Of a stretch of 61,234 nucleotides of DNA, positions 42,704-54,385 are shown piece after piece (within the stretch, counting starts at the first letter, position 1; the number at the start of each line of letters is the position of its first letter). A program made the position numbers and the translations under genes. The stretch lies in the NCBI GenBank assembly GCA_903928115.1, contig CAIYPP010000124.1, forward strand, positions 1 through 61,234, written 5' to 3'. Below the pieces are notes generated by a model that did not search any database, was not told where the DNA came from, and was given only the letters and a program-made list of their open reading frames with translations. The DNA is from an uncultured Planctomycetota bacterium. Its GTDB lineage: Bacteria > Planctomycetota > UBA1135 > GCA-002686595.

Positions 42704-43885
42704 TCAGGCCTTGGCGGCGACGCCGAGCGCCGCGCAGAGGGCCGCCTTGCGGTCGGTCTTTTCCCACGGGAAGTCCGGACGCCCGAAGTGGCCGTGGTAG
42801 GCCGTCTTCTCGTAGATCGGACGCTTGAGGTCGAGGTCCTTGATGATCGCCGCGGGACGCAGGTCGAACACCTTGGAGACGGCCTCGGTGAGCTTGTCTT
42901 CACCGACCGTGCCCGTGCCGAAGGTGTCGACGCGGATCGAGAGCGGCTTGGCGATGCCGATCGCGTAGCTCACCTGAACTTCGCAGCGCTTGGCGAGACC
43001 GGCCGCGACGATCGTCTTCGCGACCCAACGCGCGGCGTAGGCTGCCGAGCGGTCGACTTTGCTCGGATCCTTGCCCGAGAACGCGCCGCCGCCGTGACGG
43101 CCCATGCCCCCGTAGGTGTCGACGATGATCTTGCGGCCCGTGAGGCCCGTGTCGCCGTGCGGACCGCCGATCACAAAGCGCCCCGTCGGGTTGACGTGGT
43201 AGATGGTCTTCTCGTCGAGGAACTTGGCCGGAATCACGGCCTTGATGACCTTCTCGATCACGGTCTTCGTGATCTCCTCGTGGGACACCTCGGGCGCATG
43301 CTGCGTCGAGATCAACACCGTGTGCACGCGCACCGGCTTGTCGCCCTCGTACTCGACCGTCACCTGGCTCTTCGAGTCGGGGCGCAGCCACGGGATCGAC
43401 TTGTTGAAGCGCAGCTCTGCGAGCTTCTCCACCAAGCGGTGCGAGTAGTAGATCGGGAAGGGCATCAGCTCGGGCGTTTCGTCGCAGGCGTAGCCGAACA
43501 TCAGGCCCTGGTCGCCCGCGCCCTGCTCTTTCTCAACGGCCGTCTCGGCGGTGACGCCGAGCGAGATGTCGTCCGACTGCTTGCCGACGACGGTCATCAC
43601 GCAGCAGGAGTCCGCGCTGATGCCGGCCGACTCGTCGGTGTAGCCGATACGGCGCAGCACGCCGCGGGCGATGCCTTGGTAATCGACGGCGGGGACGCCC
43701 GGCTTCTTCGTCGTGATCTCACCGGCGACGACCACGAGACCCGTCGTGGTCAGGACCTCGCAGGCCACGCGGGCGTTGGGGTCGAGCGCGAGGTAAGCGT
43801 CGAGGACAGCATCCGAGATCTGGTCGGCAACCTTGTCGGGGTGCCCCATGGAGACGGACTCGGACGTGAAGAGTTGGCGTGCCAT
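42704..43885 (-). CDS. metK: S-adenosylmethionine synthetase
   Basis: 393 residues. Makes SAM from methionine and ATP. Conserved segments include [20 protein letters not shown] (His and Asp of the active site), [55 protein letters not shown] and [19 protein letters not shown]. Length and motifs are standard. It lies between waaA (upstream, 198 bases) and a terminator. No SAM riboswitch is recognised in the leader, although a small hairpin (43917-43931) is near its start. Confidence 0.97.
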   Translation of the reverse strand: MARQLFTSESVSMGHPDKVADQISDAVLDAYLALDPNARVACEVLTTTGLVVVAGEITTKKPGVPAVDYQGIARGVLRRIGYTDESAGISADSCCVMTVVGKQSDDISLGVTAETAVEKEQGAGDQGLMFGYACDETPELMPFPIYYSHRLVEKLAELRFNKSIPWLRPDSKSQVTVEYEGDKPVRVHTVLISTQHAPEVSHEEITKTVIEKVIKAVIPAKFLDEKTIYHVNPTGRFVIGGPHGDTGLTGRKIIVDTYGGMGRHGGGAFSGKDPSKVDRSAAYAARWVAKTIVAAGLAKRCEVQVSYAIGIAKPLSIRVDTFGTGTVGEDKLTEAVSKVFDLRPAAIIKDLDLKRPIYEKTAYHGHFGRPDFPWEKTDRKAALCAALGVAAKA

Positions 43886-44083
43886 CGTGTGCGGTTTGGA
43901 GGGGGTCGAAGATCGTCCGCCACTGCGGCGGGAGTCGACCTATCGACAGTTTCGGATGTTCGGATGAATCATCGGCGAGGCGCAGCGCGCGACCGATGGG
44001 GCCCGGAGTCTACCCCCCGCCCCGATCCCGACCAAGGTGAGCGGTGCGTCATGTGGGGCGACGATTGGGCTCGAGATCGTGAG

Positions 44084-45412
44084 CTAGGCTCGTTCCGAGG
44101 GGAGGCAGCGGCCCCGCAGGGCCTCGAGCGTGAGCGCGGTGGCGCCTTTTTGGAGCGCGACGGCGCGCTGGGCCGCGACCGCCATGCGCTCGCGCTCGCC
44201 TGCGTCGCGCCCGAGCTCCGCGAGCACCCGCGCGAGCTCCGCCCGATCCGCCACCCGCCGACAGGCACCCGCGCTCTCGAGCAGCGCCGCCTCCTGCCGG
44301 AAGTTCTGCACGTACGGCCCCCACACCACGGCACAGCCCTGCGCCGCGGGCTCCAGCATGTTCTGGCCGCCGTGCTCGATCAGGCTCCCGCCGACGAACA
44401 CGATGTCGGAGAGCGCGTAGATCGCCTCGAGTTCGCCGATCGTGTCGACCAAGAGCGGGCGGGCCGGATCGACCGCGCTGCCCCGTCGCAGCTCGGTGAG
44501 GAACTGCGGCTCGACGCCGAGTGCCGCGACATCGCGCCGCACGTCCGCCGCGCGCCCCGGATGGCGCGGCACCACCACGAGGCGTGCCTCGGGCAGCGCG
44601 CGCCGCGCGGCCTCGACGAACCAGCCTTCCTCGGGAGAGTGCGTGCTGCCGGCGACCACGGTGAGCTGCCCCGCCTTGGCGCCGATGCTGGAGCGGAGCT
44701 CCTCGACCTTGCGCGCCCGCTCCGGGGTCGGATCGCGGAAGAGACCGTCGGCCTTCATGTTGCCCGTGACGACGACCCGCTCGGGCTCGCCGCCCAAGCC
44801 GCGGAAGCGCTCGGCGTATTCCTCCAGCTGCACGCAGAAGAGCGAGATGCGGTTGAACTGCGGCAGCGTGCGTCGGAACCAGTGGTAGCGACGATAGCTG
44901 CGCTCGGTGATCCGCCCGTTGACGACCGCGACCGGCACGCCGCGGCGGTTGCACTCGCGCAGGAAGTTCGGCCAGATCTCGAGCTCGACCAGCACGACGA
45001 GATCGGGCTGCACTTGGCGCAGGAAACGTCCCACCGAGAGCGAGAGGTCGATCGGGAAGCGCACGATCGAGTGCCTGGGGAAGACCTGCCGCGCGACCTC
45101 CAAGCCGGTCTCGGTCGTCGCGCTGATCACGATCTCGAGGTCCGGCTCGCGCTCGGCAAGAAGCCGCACGAGGGGCGCACAACCCTTCACTTCCCCCACG
45201 GAAACGCCGTGGATCAGCACGCGGCGACGGCTGCGCGGAGGCGGCGGCGGAGCGAGCACGAGCCGCTCGAGCGCCATGCGGCGGAAGGGCGCGTCGAAGA
45301 GGCCGCGCACCAGAAAGTACGGGGCTCCGACGATCAGCCCAGCGACCCACAGGAGGTCATAGGCCGCGTGGAGCAGCGCGCGCGTGAGCCCGGGACTGGG
45401 GTCCCGCGTCAC
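44084..45412 (-). CDS. waaA: Kdo transferase
   Basis: 442 residues. Adds Kdo to lipid A precursors, so the cell makes LPS. N-terminal membrane helix (about 18-40), a conserved base-like Glu in HGVSVGEVKG, INPxxxE-type VLVELEIWPNFL and GxSL motif GGSLIEHGGQNMLEPAAQG. GSTHSPEE gives the CMP-Kdo loop. It is slightly longer than typical (about 425). The GTG start at 45412 is the best in frame near the secA stop (gap 37 bases); an earlier start would run into secA. Same strand as secA and metK. Confidence 0.9.
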   Translation of the reverse strand: MTRDPSPGLTRALLHAAYDLLWVAGLIVGAPYFLVRGLFDAPFRRMALERLVLAPPPPPRSRRRVLIHGVSVGEVKGCAPLVRLLAEREPDLEIVISATTETGLEVARQVFPRHSIVRFPIDLSLSVGRFLRQVQPDLVVLVELEIWPNFLRECNRRGVPVAVVNGRITERSYRRYHWFRRTLPQFNRISLFCVQLEEYAERFRGLGGEPERVVVTGNMKADGLFRDPTPERARKVEELRSSIGAKAGQLTVVAGSTHSPEEGWFVEAARRALPEARLVVVPRHPGRAADVRRDVAALGVEPQFLTELRRGSAVDPARPLLVDTIGELEAIYALSDIVFVGGSLIEHGGQNMLEPAAQGCAVVWGPYVQNFRQEAALLESAGACRRVADRAELARVLAELGRDAGERERMAVAAQRAVALQKGATALTLEALRGRCLPSERA

Positions 45413-45449
45413 GGGGAGCGGAGAGAGCGCCACGCAGAGCTGGCGCGGC

Positions 45450-48449
<3,000 letters not shown>

Positions 48450-48580
48450 GTGTGGTGCTAGCGGAGAAGAGGGTGCGCCGCCCCGCGCCGGAGGCACGGG
48501 AACGACATGGGGCGAACATTGAAAGCCCTACCCTGCCCCGATGGAAGCCCGAGCCCCGAAAGCTCGCACCGGAGGCGGTT

Positions 48581-49438
48581 CTAGCGCACCGCAGGCGGGG
48601 TCGCGGCGCAGCGTGCGGCGAGCATCCGTTGCAGGGTCGCGAACAAGAGGTCGCGGGGGTAGGGCTTGTGCAGAACCCCGTTGACGCGCCCGAGGCGCCC
48701 GAGGTCGATCTTGGCCGCAGTCGCCATCAGGATCGGCAGACCGGCGAGCCGCACGTCGCCGCGGATCTCCGCGAGGACCGACTCACCGTCGAGGCCCGGC
48801 AGCTCGTAGTCGAGGATCACGAGGTCGGGCAGCGTCTCGCTGCGCAGGGCTTGGAGAGTCGCCTCGCCGGAGTGCGCGAGGTCGACGGAATAGCCCTTGG
48901 CGCACAGCCACGCGCGGATGGCGAAGGCGACGGCGAGGTCGTCTTCCACCAACAAGATGCGCAGGCCATTGGGCTCTTCGCGCTCCCCCACTCCGAGTTC
49001 CTCGCACAGGCTGCGCAGGTCATCGAGCGTCGGTAGGCCCGACATGCGCCACGCGCTCTCGACCTCCGCCTTGAGCGCGCGGTTGTGGACCTTGAGGTCT
49101 TGGAACGCGCTGTAGTCGGGGTGGTGCGGCCGCACATCGAGCTCGTCGTGCGTGTCGATCGAGAAGAAGTACTCGCCGTTCACGAGGTACTCCTCCACCA
49201 CGAACTTCATGAAGGGATAGAGGTGGTTGCCGAGCTGCAGCGAGTAACGGCGACAGCCTTCGACGTCCGTCGCGCGCAGACGATCCATCGCGGCAAACAG
49301 CGTCTCGATCGTCTCGTGCCCCGCGAGATCGGCCGAAGTGATGCGCGGGCGCCCGCCCATGCCCGGCGGAAACGCGTGCCGCAGATAGATGTCGACGGCG
49401 CTGCGGACGTGGGCAGGGCGGAGCAGCTCGAGCTTCAA
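48581..49438 (-). CDS. Response regulator with unusual N-terminal domain
   Basis: 285 residues. A C-terminal receiver domain (about 159-275) has acidic pocket D166/D167, phospho-acceptor D210 in LVILDYELPG and Lys in HKPYP. An unassigned N-terminal helical domain (1-145) precedes it, with no DNA-binding or catalytic motif. The start is uncertain: a TTG at 49438 gives MKLELLRPAH two bases after the pyrD stop, while an ATG at 49486 would overlap pyrD by 47 bases. The TTG is preferred because it avoids the overlap. Downstream of pyrD on the same strand; no kinase adjoins it. Confidence 0.75.
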   Translation of the reverse strand: MKLELLRPAHVRSAVDIYLRHAFPPGMGGRPRITSADLAGHETIETLFAAMDRLRATDVEGCRRYSLQLGNHLYPFMKFVVEEYLVNGEYFFSIDTHDELDVRPHHPDYSAFQDLKVHNRALKAEVESAWRMSGLPTLDDLRSLCEELGVGEREEPNGLRILLVEDDLAVAFAIRAWLCAKGYSVDLAHSGEATLQALRSETLPDLVILDYELPGLDGESVLAEIRGDVRLAGLPILMATAAKIDLGRLGRVNGVLHKPYPRDLLFATLQRMLAARCAATPPAVR

Positions 49439-49439
49439 G

Positions 49440-50399
49440 CTACTTGGCCCCCGCCAGGGTCGGAGCGCAGGCTGCCGCGGGCGCACCCGGAACGCGCAGG
49501 GAACCGATCAGCGAACGAACGTCGGCGATGCCCCGCGCGTCCAAGAGCGCCTCGATCTCGCCCGCGAGGCGCGCGATGTTCGAAGGATCGCTGAAGCAGC
49601 TCGTGCCGACCTCGACCGCAGCGCAGCCGACGACCAGGAACTCCAAGACGTCGCTGGCCTTGCCAATGCCGCCGCAGCCGATCACGGGGATCTTCACGGC
49701 GCGCACGCACTGCCATGCACAGCGCAGCGCGACGGGCTTGATCGCGATGCCGGAGTAACCGCCCATGACCGTGTTGATGCCCGGCGCGCCCGTGCGCCAA
49801 TCGACGCTCATGCCGAGCAGCGTGTTCACCGCGGTGACCGCATCCGCACCGGCGGCCTCGCACGCCTTGGCGATCTCGCCGATGTCGGTGACGTTGGGAC
49901 TGAGCTTCGCAAAGATCGGCTTGCGCGTCGTGGCACGCACGCTCGCGATCACGCTCTGCGCGACGCGCGGGTCCGTGGAAAATGGCAGCTTGCCGCCCTG
50001 AACGTTCGGGCACGACAGGTTGACTTCGATGGCGTCGACCTCGCTGCGCTCATCGAGGATGCGCGCGAGCTCGGCGAAGTCCTCGACCTTCTCGCCGCCG
50101 ATGTTCGTCACCACCGCGCAGTCCGCTCCGGCCATCGCAGGCAGAACGTCGCGCAAGTACGCCTCGATCCCGCGATTCTCGAGGCCGATCGAGTTCAGGA
50201 GCCCCGCCTCCGTCTCCGCGATGCGCGGGTGCGGGTTGCCGGGGCGCGGCTTGAGCGTGACCGTCTTGCTCACGAGCCCGCCGAGCGTGCGCGGCGGCGC
50301 GAAGTGCTGCATCTCCAGCCCGTGCCCGAAGGTGCCCGAGGCCGAGAGGATCGGATTGCGCAGCGAGAGCCCGCCGCACTCGACTCCCAAGAGTGCCAT
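49440..50399 (-). CDS. pyrD: Dihydroorotate dehydrogenase, type 1B
   Basis: 319 residues, FMN enzyme of pyrimidine synthesis. PILSASGTFGHGLEM at the start, NSIGLENRG, active-site C130 in VNLSCPNV and GCGGIGKASD FMN-phosphate loop match class 1B (NAD-linked, PyrDB). PyrK (the Fe-S/FAD subunit) is not adjacent, so electron transfer may use another partner. Starts 37 bases after the lspA stop. The ATG at 50399 precedes the conserved GLSLRNPILSASG. Confidence 0.93.
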   Translation of the reverse strand: MALLGVECGGLSLRNPILSASGTFGHGLEMQHFAPPRTLGGLVSKTVTLKPRPGNPHPRIAETEAGLLNSIGLENRGIEAYLRDVLPAMAGADCAVVTNIGGEKVEDFAELARILDERSEVDAIEVNLSCPNVQGGKLPFSTDPRVAQSVIASVRATTRKPIFAKLSPNVTDIGEIAKACEAAGADAVTAVNTLLGMSVDWRTGAPGINTVMGGYSGIAIKPVALRCAWQCVRAVKIPVIGCGGIGKASDVLEFLVVGCAAVEVGTSCFSDPSNIARLAGEIEALLDARGIADVRSLIGSLRVPGAPAAACAPTLAGAK

Positions 50400-50436
50400 G
50401 GGCGGAAAGACTACGCCCGCGCTGCGCGGGCAGCAA

Positions 50437-51042
50437 TCACGCCTTGGGGTCCGGCGAAGCGCCCGTGGCGGGCTTGGGCGCGAGCAAGCTCGATGCAATC
50501 AACAGCACGGCTCCGATCGTGATGCACGCGTCCGCGACGTTGAAGGTCGGGAAGTGCCAGTCCCACACGGGGAAGTACACATCGAGGAAGTCGCGCACCT
50601 CGCCAAATCGCGCCCCCGCACGGCGCGGGGCCATGAACAGGTTGTCGTAGAGGTTGCCCGCGGCGCCCGAGAGGATCAGCACCAGCGCCGACGTCATCAG
50701 TCGCTGGACTGGGCTCGAGCGGATCACGAGCCAGGCGAGGAACGCCACCGCGCCGCAGCGCCCGCCCACGAGCAGCCACGTCGGCAGGCGGTCGAAGCCC
50801 CACGCCATGCCGGGGTTCCACGAGAGCATGAAGCTGAACCAGTCGCCGAAGATCTCGTAGCGATGGTGGCCGTGGTCGTCGTAGCTCATGCCCTCGGGCA
50901 AGGGTGAGCCCTGCAGCGCCGCGAAGACCGCGCTCTTGCTCCACAGGTCCGCGACCACCAGCGCCACGACCAGAGCGAGCCGCAGGCCGACCTGCGCGCC
51001 CGTCGGACGCGGCTCGACCGCGCTCTCCTCGCCCGCGCCCAC
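50437..51042 (-). CDS. lspA: Lipoprotein signal peptidase
   Basis: 201 residues, GTG start. Aspartic protease that cleaves lipoprotein signal peptides after lipidation. Four membrane helices and the catalytic pair D133 (GNLYDN) and D171 (FNVADACI) are intact. An insertion between the first helix and the DWFSFMLSWNPGMAWGF region (about 45-66, with SYDDHGHHRYE) lengthens it relative to the E. coli protein (164 residues). It serves the lipoproteins in this window. It starts 24 bases after the traR/dksA-type stop. Confidence 0.93.
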   Translation of the reverse strand: MGAGEESAVEPRPTGAQVGLRLALVVALVVADLWSKSAVFAALQGSPLPEGMSYDDHGHHRYEIFGDWFSFMLSWNPGMAWGFDRLPTWLLVGGRCGAVAFLAWLVIRSSPVQRLMTSALVLILSGAAGNLYDNLFMAPRRAGARFGEVRDFLDVYFPVWDWHFPTFNVADACITIGAVLLIASSLLAPKPATGASPDPKA

Positions 51043-51066
51043 GCGAAAGCTCCCGTGCGCCGCAGC

Positions 51067-51450
51067 CTAGAAGCCGCGCCGCTCGGCCTGCCGCTGGCAC
51101 TCGATGCACATGCGGGCGTGCGGAACGGCGCGCAGCCGCTCCTTGTTGATCAGCTGCTCGCAGCCCTCGCACTTGCCGTACGTGCCCTGCTCGATGCGCT
51201 CGAGCGCCTCGAGGATCTGCGCGAGCGCCTCCTCCTCGTTCTCGAGGAGCTGCAGATTGAACTCTTGGTAGTACCCGTCGGCGGTGTCGCCCGGACGGGA
51301 CTCGGAGGCGTCGACGTTCCCGTTCTGGCTGAAGGCCTCTTCCTCGAGCTGGGAGAGGTCGCCCGAGAGCACGGCCTTGGCCTTGAGCAACAGGGCCTTG
51401 AACTCCTCGAGGTCCTTCGCGGACAGCTTGGCGGGCTTCTTCGTGGCCAT
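51067..51450 (-). CDS. DksA/TraR-type C4 zinc-finger protein
   Basis: 127 residues. An N-terminal coiled coil with GDTAD in the loop (D55, D58, the acidic tip that enters the RNA polymerase secondary channel in DksA) is followed by the zinc finger C94/C97 and C115/C118 (CEGC...CIEC). Family members regulate transcription initiation with or without ppGpp. It opens a minus-strand run with lspA, pyrD and a response regulator. The ATG at 51450 gives a typical Lys/Ala-rich start. Confidence 0.9.
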   Translation of the reverse strand: MATKKPAKLSAKDLEEFKALLLKAKAVLSGDLSQLEEEAFSQNGNVDASESRPGDTADGYYQEFNLQLLENEEEALAQILEALERIEQGTYGKCEGCEQLINKERLRAVPHARMCIECQRQAERRGF

Positions 51451-51594
51451 GGGGCGAGCCTCGGAGGTTGGGAGCGAGGGAAAGTCCCCACTCAGGAATT
51501 CCAAGGGCGCAAGAGAATAGCGCCGAATGGTCCAAGATCAAGGCAGCCCGCGCGGCGCCTTGCGGTCCGCCGTTCCGCTTCGCACGCTCTCCCC

Positions 51595-52509
51595 GTGCCG
51601 CGTCCCCCGCTCCCCGCGCCCTTCCGCGCCGCGCTCGCCGACTTCCTCGAGACCCTGCGCGTCGAGGCGGGCCTCTCCAAGGCCACCCTGCAGGCCTACC
51701 GGCGCGACATCGAGGCCGCGGCGCGCTTCTTCGAGGAGCGCGGCGCCCGCGGGTTCGGAGCCGTCGACACGGAGCAGCTGGTCGAGTTTCTGACCTCCCG
51801 CCGCGCGGCCGGAGCCGCGGAAGCCAGCGTGGCGCGGGCGCTCTCCGCCCTGCGCATGCTCTTCCGCCACCTCGCCGCCGAAGGTCGCATCGACGCCGAT
51901 CCGGCGAGCCTTCTCTCGGCGCCCGTTCTGCGCCATGCGCTGCCCCGCTGTCTCACGGTCGACGAAGTCGAGCGACTCCTGCGCGCACCCGCCGGCGCGG
52001 GCTGGCGCGACCAGCGCGACCGAGCGTTGCTCGAGGTGCTCTACGCCTCGGGTGCGCGCGTGAGCGAGGCCTGCGGGCTCCAGACCGACGGGCTCGAGCC
52101 GCACTTGCGCGTCCTGCGCCTGTTCGGAAAAGGCAGCAAGATGCGCCTCGTGCCGATCGGGGAGCGCGCCCGCGAGGCGCTCGTGCGCTGGCTCGAAGAC
52201 GGGCGCAGGCGCGTGCCGGGCTTCGCGGCCCGACGCGAAGTGTTCCTGACCCACCGCGGGGAGGCTCTCGACCGCACCAACGCATGGCGGCGCGTGAAAG
52301 CCGCGGCGCTGAGGGCGAACCTGAACGTGCGCATCACGCCCCACACCCTGCGCCACTCCTTCGCGACCCATCTCGTCGAGGGCGGCGCCGACCTCCGCAG
52401 CGTTCAGGAGATGCTCGGACACGCCTCGGTGCAGACCACCGAGATCTACACGCACCTCGATCGCGAGCACGTGCTCTCCCTGCACCGCGTCTACCACCCT
52501 AGGGCCTGA
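51595..52509 (+). CDS. Xer-type tyrosine recombinase
   Basis: 304 residues, GTG start. Core-binding N-terminal domain (about 10-90) and catalytic domain with Arg in SGARVSEACG, Lys in GKGSKMRLVPI, HTLRHSFATHL (His-x-x-Arg), His in LGHASVQT and nucleophilic Tyr in TTEIYTHL. These five residues and length match XerC/XerD, which resolve chromosome dimers at dif. I cannot separate C from D by sequence alone. No dif-like site was seen nearby. Divergent from the DksA-type gene; 144 bases between have no clear signal. Confidence 0.9.
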   Translation: MPRPPLPAPFRAALADFLETLRVEAGLSKATLQAYRRDIEAAARFFEERGARGFGAVDTEQLVEFLTSRRAAGAAEASVARALSALRMLFRHLAAEGRIDADPASLLSAPVLRHALPRCLTVDEVERLLRAPAGAGWRDQRDRALLEVLYASGARVSEACGLQTDGLEPHLRVLRLFGKGSKMRLVPIGERAREALVRWLEDGRRRVPGFAARREVFLTHRGEALDRTNAWRRVKAAALRANLNVRITPHTLRHSFATHLVEGGADLRSVQEMLGHASVQTTEIYTHLDREHVLSLHRVYHPRA

Positions 52510-52569
52510 ACACCGACGAAAAGGCGGTTCCGTCGCGTCCGCTCGGAGGCTAGCCTCGATCTCATCGCG

Positions 52570-53358
52570 ATGAGCCATCCTTGGGTCCGCAACACGCTCG
52601 CCGTCCTCGTGATGCTCGCCTTCGGCGCGTACTTCCTGCTCGTACGAGAGGACACGCGCAGCGAAGGCCTGCAGTATGTCGACCTCTCGGTTCCGCCCCG
52701 CTCGGAGTCTTCGCGGCCGATCGGCGAGCCTCGGGAGTTCGAGCCTCCCGCGCAATTCGATGCGGGAGAGAGCGATTCGGACAAGGTCCCGCGCAGCGAG
52801 TTCTCGATTCCCTCCGTGCGCATCACGCTGCGCGGCCGCGTCGTCGACTCTCAAGGCAATGCCGTCGCGGGCATCGGCATCGAACGCTTGCACTCCTTTC
52901 TCGAGTCCCCGCGCGTCGAGAGCGATGCGGAGGGCCGCTTCGTACTCGAGGTCGAAGAGCCGCACGGGGAGCTGCAGGTCCACGGCGCGGGCTGGCTCTT
53001 GCTCGGCGGCGACCGCTACGTTTCCGCCGAGCACGACGGCGACTATCTCCTCGTGCTCGCGCCGGCGGTCGAGCTGCGCGGGCGCGTGATCGACGCGCGC
53101 GGCACGCCGGTGGTCGATGCCGCGCTGCTCACGATCCCTCCCGGCGATGCGCTCGTCCGCTTCGGGTTCGTCGCTCCTCCGCTCGAACACGAGAGTCAGC
53201 GCGGCTGGAGCGGACGCGATGGAGCGTTCCAGGTAGGTCCCGTGCCGTTCCTTCCCGGCGGCCGCATCGAAGTCTCCGCGCCAGGGGCTTCGCCGGTCGA
53301 GTTTCCTCAGCCGGCGGATCCCTCGCTCGCCTTCGACCTCGTGATCGGCGAGCGCTGA
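52570..53358 (+). CDS. Anchored protein with carboxypeptidase-regulatory-like domains
   Basis: 262 residues. N-terminal anchor helix (about 9-26), a Ser/Glu/Pro linker, then two Ig-like beta domains (about 84-160 and 164-262). Both begin with ITLRGRVVDSQGNAV or VELRGRVIDARGTPV, the start of carboxypeptidase-regulatory-like (CarboxypepD_reg-like) folds. There is no catalytic domain. It is probably periplasmic and involved in binding or assembly; no partner is visible. The end is ten bases from a convergent gene's stop. Confidence 0.75.
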   Translation: MSHPWVRNTLAVLVMLAFGAYFLLVREDTRSEGLQYVDLSVPPRSESSRPIGEPREFEPPAQFDAGESDSDKVPRSEFSIPSVRITLRGRVVDSQGNAVAGIGIERLHSFLESPRVESDAEGRFVLEVEEPHGELQVHGAGWLLLGGDRYVSAEHDGDYLLVLAPAVELRGRVIDARGTPVVDAALLTIPPGDALVRFGFVAPPLEHESQRGWSGRDGAFQVGPVPFLPGGRIEVSAPGASPVEFPQPADPSLAFDLVIGER

Positions 53359-53368
53359 GGGCGCGGCG

Positions 53369-54385
53369 TCACATCCGCCAGCCGAGCCCGAAGATGAGCG
53401 AGAAGTCCGTGCCCGCAGCGGCGAGCAGGTCTTCTTGGAATCCGACGCTCGCGCGCAGGTCGTGCCCGAGGTCGCGCGAGAGCCCGACCACGAAGTCCGC
53501 GTAGGAGGCGTCGATCTCCTCCAGCGAAATTGTCTGCGTCAGCGGGCTGAGCCACTCGAGCTGCACCACCGCGGACGTGCTCTCCGTGAGCCGAAGCTCC
53601 CACGCTCCACCGATGCAAAAGCGCTCCTCCAAGTCGATGCCTGCGCGCCGCAGAGACGTGGAGCGAGCGGCGTGGACCCAGCTCGCGCTGGCGAACATCG
53701 TCGAGCGCCCGAGCGCGAACTCGCCGTTCCAGCCCAGCCCGAAGTCGACCTCGCCATTGCCGAACCCCTCCGCATCGGAGCCCGTCGGCAGTTCGACGGT
53801 CGCGCGCACCAAGGACGCACGCCCCTCCGAGTTCGGGGCATCGCTCCCCCAAGCGAGCGTCAGCGCGAGGTCCTGCCAGCCCAGCTCATTGGGCTGGAGC
53901 GCATAGCCCTCGACCCCATCGTTGATCACGTTCATCGCGAATCGATCGTCGTCGACATCGTCGCGCCCCCCGTTGGGCAGGCCGAAGAAGGCGTGCCACT
54001 CCGAGACGAACCGATCGAGCGAACCACCGCCACCGTGCAGCAGGCCCGCCTGCGTCTCCAACTCGAACCCGCCGCCCAAACCGTAGCGCGCGCGCAGCGT
54101 GGCCTGCGCCAGCTCGCCGTCCATCGTCACGGCGTCGGCACCGCTGCTGCCCGCCTCGTAGATCGACGAGTACGACATCACGCTCGCGAGTCCCAACTGC
54201 CCCTTGGGCTGCACCACTCCGCGCCGCAGCCCTAGCTGCGGGAAGTTCATCAGGAGCGGCTCGGGCATGCGCGTCCCAAGCGGCCCGCGAACGCGACGCG
54301 CGCCCTCGTCGGAAATCTCAGGCAGAACGCTGCACGCGCTCGAAACCAAGCCCACAGCGAGCACGTTCCAGTGCGAAAGCCTCAT
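53369..54385 (-). CDS. Outer-membrane-type beta protein
   Basis: 338 residues. Signal peptide (MRLSHWNVLAVGLVSSAC) with a weak lipobox at C18. Beta-strand-rich body (LRARYGLGGGFELETQAGLL, LALTLAWGSD, LVRATVELPTG, VVQLEWLSPL) ends in FGLGWRM with aromatic/hydrophobic terminal residues. It resembles DUF3187-type outer-membrane proteins in layout, but the family is not certain. Its ATG overlaps the uvrC stop (ATGA), so it is translationally linked to DNA repair genes, an odd pairing. Confidence 0.72.
   Translation of the reverse strand: MRLSHWNVLAVGLVSSACSVLPEISDEGARRVRGPLGTRMPEPLLMNFPQLGLRRGVVQPKGQLGLASVMSYSSIYEAGSSGADAVTMDGELAQATLRARYGLGGGFELETQAGLLHGGGGSLDRFVSEWHAFFGLPNGGRDDVDDDRFAMNVINDGVEGYALQPNELGWQDLALTLAWGSDAPNSEGRASLVRATVELPTGSDAEGFGNGEVDFGLGWNGEFALGRSTMFASASWVHAARSTSLRRAGIDLEERFCIGGAWELRLTESTSAVVQLEWLSPLTQTISLEEIDASYADFVVGLSRDLGHDLRASVGFQEDLLAAAGTDFSLIFGLGWRM

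Noticed and set aside
43886..44083. SAM riboswitch upstream of metK
   Set aside because: The 198-base gap contains a small hairpin, but no conserved core of any SAM class that I can recognise.
51055..51594. Upstream extension of the Xer recombinase frame
   Set aside because: It reads antisense through the DksA-type gene and carries no recombinase sequence; the family starts near the GTG at 51595.
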